Below, one piece after another: positions 21,877-25,755 of a DNA stretch of 25,755 bases. The stretch's first letter is position 1. Each line of letters opens with the position of its first letter. Under the pieces are notes generated by a model. That model was given only the letters and a program-made list of their open reading frames with translations. It was not told where the DNA came from and searched no databases. The translations under genes were made by a program, and so were the position numbers. This DNA comes from Blautia sp. (GTDB taxonomy: Bacteria > Bacillota > Clostridia > Lachnospirales > Lachnospiraceae), in the NCBI GenBank assembly GCA_030841965.1, contig JAUUSJ010000050.1, forward strand, positions 1-25,755, in the 5' to 3' direction.

Positions 21877-21905
21877 AGTATATCATTTAATGTAAGCGAT
21901 TACAA
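21877..21905 (-). promoter_or_regulatory. Promoter of the HIT gene
   Basis: On the minus strand TTGTAA (21905-21900) and TATACT (21882-21877) are 17 nt apart. The predicted start near 21870 puts the strong ribosome binding site at the very 5' end of the transcript. The -35 overlaps a cre-like operator at 21890-21904. Confidence 0.55.
21890..21904. promoter_or_regulatory. Putative CcpA cre operator
   Basis: ATGTAAGCGATTACA matches the cre consensus WTGNAANCGNWNNCW at every position and is a perfect inverted repeat (TGTAA/TTACA) with the central CG expected of LacI-family operators. It overlaps the -35 of the HIT promoter, where bound CcpA would repress. It is 130-150 bp upstream of the amidohydrolase promoter, so an effect there is less certain. 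Other LacI-family regulators could also read it. Confidence 0.55.
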
Positions 21906-21990
21906 TCATTTTCAAGGGTTTATTTTTGCCCAATGACTGTGTAGGGAAACTCGATAGGCGCTTATAAATGGAATGGAATATCTGTAACAT

Positions 21991-22008
21991 TTTGCATAAA
22001 AATACAAA
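21991..22008. promoter_or_regulatory. ArgR-like operator and inverted half-sites
   Basis: Positions 21991-22008 fit a relaxed ARG-box pattern (WNTGNATWWWWATNCANW) with the core TGCATAAAAATACA. In addition TTGCATA (21992-21998) and TATGCAA (22011-22017) form a 7-bp inverted repeat with a 12-nt gap. The site lies 28 bp before the -35 of the amidohydrolase promoter. AT-rich DNA makes chance matches common, so the assignment is tentative. Confidence 0.35.
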
Positions 22009-22035
22009 AATATGCAATAAATCTGAATAAAGCCC

Positions 22036-22064
22036 TTGATTTCTTGTCTCAGTAAGTTTATAAT
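22036..22064 (+). promoter_or_regulatory. Promoter of the amidohydrolase-ABC transporter operon
   Basis: TTGATT (22036-22041) and TATAAT (22059-22064) are 17 nt apart, giving a start near 22071. This start falls at or after the ATG at 22070, so translation must begin downstream at 22118. Confidence 0.75.
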
Positions 22065-22117
22065 CAAGTATGAAAGATTTTAGCTCAATCGACAGAGGAT
22101 GGAAGGATTTGATATAT

Positions 22118-23296
22118 ATGGCCTATAATATAGAACAGATAAAAGAGATATTATGTCAGACAGAAGAAGAACTAGCAAGTTGGGCAGAAGAAATCAGCAC
22201 ATATATTTTTGAACATCCAGAGCTCAGTGATGAGGAGTTTGAATCTTCCAGATATCTCGTAAAAAAACTTCAACAAAAAGGTTTCCATGCCATATTCCCC
22301 TATCTTGGCTATGAAACTGCATTTCGCTGTGAGTACGGCGAGGAAGGTGGAGTGAAGATAGCATTTTTGGCGGAGTACGATGCATTATTTGGCTATGGAG
22401 AGAATCACGATAAGATAGCACATGCCTGTGGACATAATTGGATTGCGGCGAGCACAGTGACTGCGGCGGTTACTCTCGCTAAGGTAAGTCGATTATTAGA
22501 AAAGCCATGCAAGGTTATTTTAATTGGGACTCCTGCGGAAGAGTTATATGGTCGCAAAGTCAATATGGCGAAGGAGGGCGCATTTGATGGTATCGATGCG
22601 GTATTCCAGATGCATCTTGGGCGAGACAACTGTGTGGACACAACAGCGATGGCAATCACGGATTTTGTGTTTGAGTTTTTCGGAAAAGCGGCGCATGCCG
22701 CCAAAGAGCCAGAGAATGGAATTAATGCCTTGGATGCCTGCTATCTGACGATTGCGGGAATCAATGCGATGAGACAGCAGTTTGGCTCGGAAGTGAAGAT
22801 TCATGAGACGATTACAAATGGAGGACAGTCTCCAAATGTCATCCCCGAATATTCTTCCATGGCGATTTTTGTGCGAGCATCGAATAAAGATATTTTAAAA
22901 AAAGTGGCAAAGCGAGTCATAGATATCGGAAAGGGTGCAGAGCTTATGACAGGAGCCAAACTTGTGTATAAGGAAGCGGAGAATGTCTATTATGATTTGA
23001 AGCGATACGATTGGCTGAATGCTCTGATGAAGAAAAACTTAGCGGCATTAGGTATCACTGACTTAAAACAGGGGGATATTCATCACAGTGAGAGCACAGA
23101 TATCGGGAATGTGTCGTATTGCTGTCCGACCTGTTATACGACATTAAGCACCGCACATATCTCGGACGCAGGGCTTCATGACAGTGATTTTATCGAGGTG
23201 GCTAATTCAAAAGAGGCATATAAATTATTACATATCGCTGCAAAAGCGATGGCAATGACGGCAGTAGATGTCGTCTATAAAAAAGAAGGAAAATAG
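22118..23296 (+). CDS. M20-family amidohydrolase (AbgB/N-acyl amino acid type)
   Basis: The 392-residue metallohydrolase has the M20 metal motifs in AFLAEYDALFG, HACGHN (C104, H106), GTPAEE (E141, E142) and H166, the dimerisation-domain motif FEFFGKAAHAAKEPENGINA and the late STDIGNVSYCCPT segment. Such enzymes cleave amide bonds in N-acyl amino acids or p-aminobenzoyl-glutamate-like compounds. I choose ATG 22118, preceded by GGAAGGA, because the in-frame ATG at 22070 coincides with the predicted transcription start. No signal peptide, so it acts in the cytoplasm. It leads an operon with an amino-acid ABC transporter, recalling the Bacillus yxe operon, where YxeP deacylates an imported N-acyl amino acid; the substrate here is unknown. 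Confidence 0.88.
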   Translation: MAYNIEQIKEILCQTEEELASWAEEISTYIFEHPELSDEEFESSRYLVKKLQQKGFHAIFPYLGYETAFRCEYGEEGGVKIAFLAEYDALFGYGENHDKIAHACGHNWIAASTVTAAVTLAKVSRLLEKPCKVILIGTPAEELYGRKVNMAKEGAFDGIDAVFQMHLGRDNCVDTTAMAITDFVFEFFGKAAHAAKEPENGINALDACYLTIAGINAMRQQFGSEVKIHETITNGGQSPNVIPEYSSMAIFVRASNKDILKKVAKRVIDIGKGAELMTGAKLVYKEAENVYYDLKRYDWLNALMKKNLAALGITDLKQGDIHHSESTDIGNVSYCCPTCYTTLSTAHISDAGLHDSDFIEVANSKEAYKLLHIAAKAMAMTAVDVVYKKEGK

Positions 23297-23308
23297 GAGG
23301 AAGAAAAT

Positions 23309-24160
23309 ATGAAATTAAAAAAAATAGCAGCAGCAGTATTATGCGCAGCAATGACATTAAGCCTTGCAGCTTGTGGAGGCGGAAACTCTTCTAACTCATC
23401 GAGCAATTCCAGTGATACAAGTGCAGATAATGTATTAGCAAAGGTACAGGAGGCGGGAGTGTTAAAAGTTTCTGTATCTCCAGATTTTGCGCCATATGAG
23501 TTTCAGGACCCATCTAAGAGTGGACAGGATGTCTATGTAGGTGCTGACGTTGAGATGATTCGCTATATTGCAAAAGAACTCGGAGTAGAGTGTGAGATTG
23601 TTGCGATGGACTTTGATACTTGTCTTGCAGCTGTGACTCAGGGGAAGGTAGACTGTTCTATCAATGGATATTATCCATCTGAGGAGAGACGAAAAACAGT
23701 GGACTTCACAGACCCATATTTCGATGACTCAAAGCAGGTAGTTGTTATTAAGAAGGAAAATCTGGACAAATTTAAGACAGCGGCAGATTTTAAGGGAGAG
23801 ACTGTAGCGGCACAGAATGGCTCAGCTCAGGATACTATTGTACAGGAGAATTTATCCGATGCAAAAGAGCAGTTAATCAGCAAAGTGACAGACGGTGTTC
23901 AGATGGTGAAATCTGGAAAGGCAGCAGGTGTTGTTTTACAGAACGTCGTGGCTGAGTCTGTAGTCAAAAGCGATGACAGTCTTGCAATCGCAGAGCCAAC
24001 TTTTGTGTATGACGAGGCGGAGCTTGTTGTTGCTGTCGATAAGGGCGAGACAGAATTATTAGATAAGATGAATGAAATCATAAAGAAAATCAACGACGAG
24101 AAATTATATGACCAGTGGTTAGTAGATGCGCAGGAACTTGCATCTTCTATCACAGAATAA
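23309..24160 (+). CDS. Amino-acid ABC transporter substrate-binding lipoprotein
   Basis: The 283-residue protein has a lipoprotein signal peptide with lipobox SLAAC (lipidated C22), a Ser/Asn-rich tether (about 26-38) and a family 3 periplasmic-binding fold: GVLKVSVSPDFAPYEFQDP, VEMIRYIAKELGV, VDCSINGYYPSEERRKTVDF. Family 3 binds polar amino acids such as glutamine, cystine, histidine or arginine; I cannot choose among them. AGGAGGAAGAAAATATG supports the start, 12 nt after the amidohydrolase. A hairpin follows that could raise its mRNA level over the permease genes. Confidence 0.93.
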   Translation: MKLKKIAAAVLCAAMTLSLAACGGGNSSNSSSNSSDTSADNVLAKVQEAGVLKVSVSPDFAPYEFQDPSKSGQDVYVGADVEMIRYIAKELGVECEIVAMDFDTCLAAVTQGKVDCSINGYYPSEERRKTVDFTDPYFDDSKQVVVIKKENLDKFKTAADFKGETVAAQNGSAQDTIVQENLSDAKEQLISKVTDGVQMVKSGKAAGVVLQNVVAESVVKSDDSLAIAEPTFVYDEAELVVAVDKGETELLDKMNEIIKKINDEKLYDQWLVDAQELASSITE

Positions 24161-24190
24161 GTTTCATATAAGATAGAGAAAATATATAAT

Positions 24191-24236
24191 AAAATGCGGG
24201 CTCACAATATCGTGAAATATCGTGGGTCCGTATTTT
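24191..24236 (+). terminator. Hairpin between binding protein and permease genes
   Basis: AAAATGCGGGCTCAC (24191-24205) pairs with GTGGGTCCGTATTTT (24222-24236), 15 pairs including three G-U, with the T-stretch as the 3' arm and CTTG beyond. It looks like a leaky terminator or 3'-end stabiliser, often used to make more binding protein than permease. Confidence 0.6.
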
Positions 24237-24266
24237 CTTGATAAGATGAATAAAAGGAGAGGAATC

Positions 24267-24923
24267 ATGATTGAGAATATAAAAATGGTGGTGACTCAGT
24301 ACAGCAGTCTCTTCGGTCAGGGTATTTTATATACATTGCTTCTGGCATTGATTGCGGTTACTTGCGGTACAATTTTTGGAACCTTCGTTGCTCTTATGAA
24401 AATGAGCAAAAATAAGGTCTTATCTACTGTTGCCACAGCATATATAGAGTTATTTCGTAATACACCACTTTTGCTGCAATTATACATTTTCTATTTTATA
24501 TTTCCAGAATTTGGAATCAACTTATCTCCGTTTGCGGCGGTGTCAGTCGGTTTAGTTATGAATACGACGGCGTATATATCTGAGATTATTCGCTCGGGTA
24601 TTCAGTCGGTAGATAAGGGACAGACAGAGGCGGCGAGAAGCCTCGGATTAAATCAAGCTCAGGCACTTATGAAGGTTGTGCTTCCACAGGCGATGAAAAA
24701 TATTTTGCCAGCTCTTGCGAACGAGTTTGTAACCGATATTAAAGAGACATCCCTTGCTTCTACTTTCTTTGTAGGAGATTTGATGACAACTTACCGTACG
24801 ATTAATGGTGCGACTTATTTGTCTTTGGAGCCGTTATTCGTGGTCGGTGTGATTTATTTTGCGCTTTCCTTTACACTTAGTAAATTAGTTGCAGTATTAG
24901 AGAGGAGGATGGGAAAGGAATGA
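24267..24923 (+). CDS. Amino-acid ABC transporter permease (HisM family)
   Basis: The 218-residue membrane protein has about five hydrophobic segments, the family motif IELFRNTPLLLQLYIFYF and the cytoplasmic EAA loop EAARSLGLNQAQALMKVVLP that docks the ATPase. One permease gene implies a homodimer in the membrane. ATG 24267 is preferred because AAGGAGAGG lies just upstream; the frame is open back to 24222, but that part overlaps the hairpin. Its stop overlaps the ATPase start (ATGA). Confidence 0.93.
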   Translation: MIENIKMVVTQYSSLFGQGILYTLLLALIAVTCGTIFGTFVALMKMSKNKVLSTVATAYIELFRNTPLLLQLYIFYFIFPEFGINLSPFAAVSVGLVMNTTAYISEIIRSGIQSVDKGQTEAARSLGLNQAQALMKVVLPQAMKNILPALANEFVTDIKETSLASTFFVGDLMTTYRTINGATYLSLEPLFVVGVIYFALSFTLSKLVAVLERRMGKE

Positions 24924-25642
24924 TTCGTTTTGAACATATATCTAAGAGATTTGGTCATCTTGAGGTATTAAAGGATATTACACAACATGTAAATGAAAAT
25001 GAAATCGTAAGCTTAATCGGACCATCTGGTTCGGGCAAATCGACTCTTCTTCGCTGCATGAATTTGCTCGAGGTTCCGACTTCCGGACATATTTATTTGA
25101 GGGGAGAGGATATCACGGCAAAGGGTGTGAATATTAATTTGCATCGTCAGAAAATGGGAATGGTATTTCAGCATTTTAATGTATTTCCGAATATGTCAGT
25201 TGAGGAGAATATCACGATGGCTCCAGTTCTCTTGAAGAAAATGAGCAAAGAAGAGGCACATAGTAAGGCGATGAATTTGCTTGAGCGTGTGGGATTAAAA
25301 GATAAGGCAGATGTTAAGCCGACTAAATTGTCAGGAGGACAAAAACAGCGTCTTGCGATTGTCCGTGCGCTTGCGATGGAGCCAGAGGTTATGTTATTTG
25401 ATGAGCCAACGTCTGCTCTTGACCCAGAGATGGTGGGCGAGGTATTGAGTGTTATTCGAGGGTTGGCAGAGACGGGAATGACTATGATGATTGTGACTCA
25501 TGAGATGGGGTTTGCGAGGGAGATTTCAGATAGAGTCTTCTTTATGAATGACGGGGTTATCGCTGAGGAGGGAACTCCGGATAAGATTTTTGAAGCGCCA
25601 GAGAATGCGAGGTTGAAGGACTTTTTGGGGAAGGTGCTTTAG
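24920..25642 (+). CDS. Amino-acid ABC transporter ATPase (GlnQ/HisP family)
   Basis: The 240-residue ATPase has Walker A GPSGSGKST (34-42), Q-loop MVFQHFNVFPNMSVEENI, signature KLSGGQKQRLAIVRAL, Walker B VMLFDEPTSALDPEMVGEVL and H-loop VTHEMGFA, the PAAT-family pattern. It powers the transporter formed with the two upstream genes. The start overlaps the permease stop by 4 bp. No terminator is visible in the 113 bp to the window edge. Confidence 0.95.
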   Translation: MIRFEHISKRFGHLEVLKDITQHVNENEIVSLIGPSGSGKSTLLRCMNLLEVPTSGHIYLRGEDITAKGVNINLHRQKMGMVFQHFNVFPNMSVEENITMAPVLLKKMSKEEAHSKAMNLLERVGLKDKADVKPTKLSGGQKQRLAIVRALAMEPEVMLFDEPTSALDPEMVGEVLSVIRGLAETGMTMMIVTHEMGFAREISDRVFFMNDGVIAEEGTPDKIFEAPENARLKDFLGKVL

Positions 25643-25660
25643 GGGAAATTTGCATAGGGA

Positions 25661-25749
25661 GTGGGGACAGACGCTAAGAGAACAAACAAGGATATCCTCT
25701 GTAAACACGTTCGTTCCCACGATTTTTCGACATACGCTGATTTTTGCCG
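25661..25749 (-). repeat. Right copy of inverted end repeat
   Basis: This is the reverse-complement partner of 1-89 (72 of 89 positions identical, no gaps). It includes one copy of the 20-bp motif, read on the plus strand as GTGGGGACAGACGCTAAGAG at 25661-25680. It starts 19 bp after the ATPase stop and reaches to within 6 bases of the window end. Confidence 0.85.
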
Positions 25750-25755
25750 CCTCCC

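Noticed and set aside
22070..22117. Earlier start of the amidohydrolase
   Set aside because: The ATG at 22070 is about at the predicted transcription start and has no binding site; the protein family starts near the ATG at 22118.
1..25755. CRISPR arrays, tRNA or rRNA genes, prophage or defence genes
   Set aside because: I looked on both strands and saw no repeat-spacer pattern, no tRNA-like cloverleaf and no proteins of these kinds.

Overview
This window is a low-GC Firmicutes segment, most likely from Lachnospiraceae (Clostridia). The signs are the complete S10-spc-alpha ribosomal protein supercluster with the clostridial tail adk-map-KOW-infA-rpmJ-rpsM-rpsK-rpsD-rpoA-rplQ-ecfA1-ecfA2-ecfT-truA, near-perfect Shine-Dalgarno sequences before most genes, a zinc-type S14 beside a zinc-free S4, and an enlarged L17 (178 residues) of the kind I recall from this family. 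The assignment comes from reading the proteins, not from a search.

Layout. Positions 1-147 hold a repeat that reappears inverted at the right end (25661-25749). A minus-strand gene (148-1011) encodes a membrane protein with a cytosolic FHA domain; its promoter diverges from the S10 promoter. From 1132 to about 17834 runs the ribosomal supercluster: a structured leader, rpsJ to rplO, secY, a hairpin, adk, map, a small KOW protein and infA. Two further sigma-A-like promoters follow, one for rpmJ and one for a structured leader ahead of rpsM-rpsK-rpsD-rpoA-rplQ, which ends at a strong intrinsic terminator. The ECF vitamin-transporter energising module (ecfA1, ecfA2, ecfT) and truA come next and end at a bidirectional terminator shared with a convergent HIT-family gene.

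The last block (21807-25642) is a different functional unit. A regulatory region carries a perfect match to the CcpA cre consensus, an ArgR-like box and divergent promoters. It is followed by an M20 amidohydrolase, a lipoprotein solute-binding protein, a permease and an ATPase of the polar amino-acid ABC family. Together these suggest import of an amino acid or amidated amino acid and its cleavage in the cytoplasm.

Most of the window is ordinary, highly conserved housekeeping DNA. I see no convincing undescribed multi-gene system. The observations most worth a second look are the inverted repeats at the two ends (probably a dispersed repeat where the assembly broke), the structured RNA leaders and spacers in the ribosomal operons, the HIT-gene leader with a possible 13-codon minicistron, the candidate operators at 21890-22008, and the FHA membrane protein beside the S10 operon.
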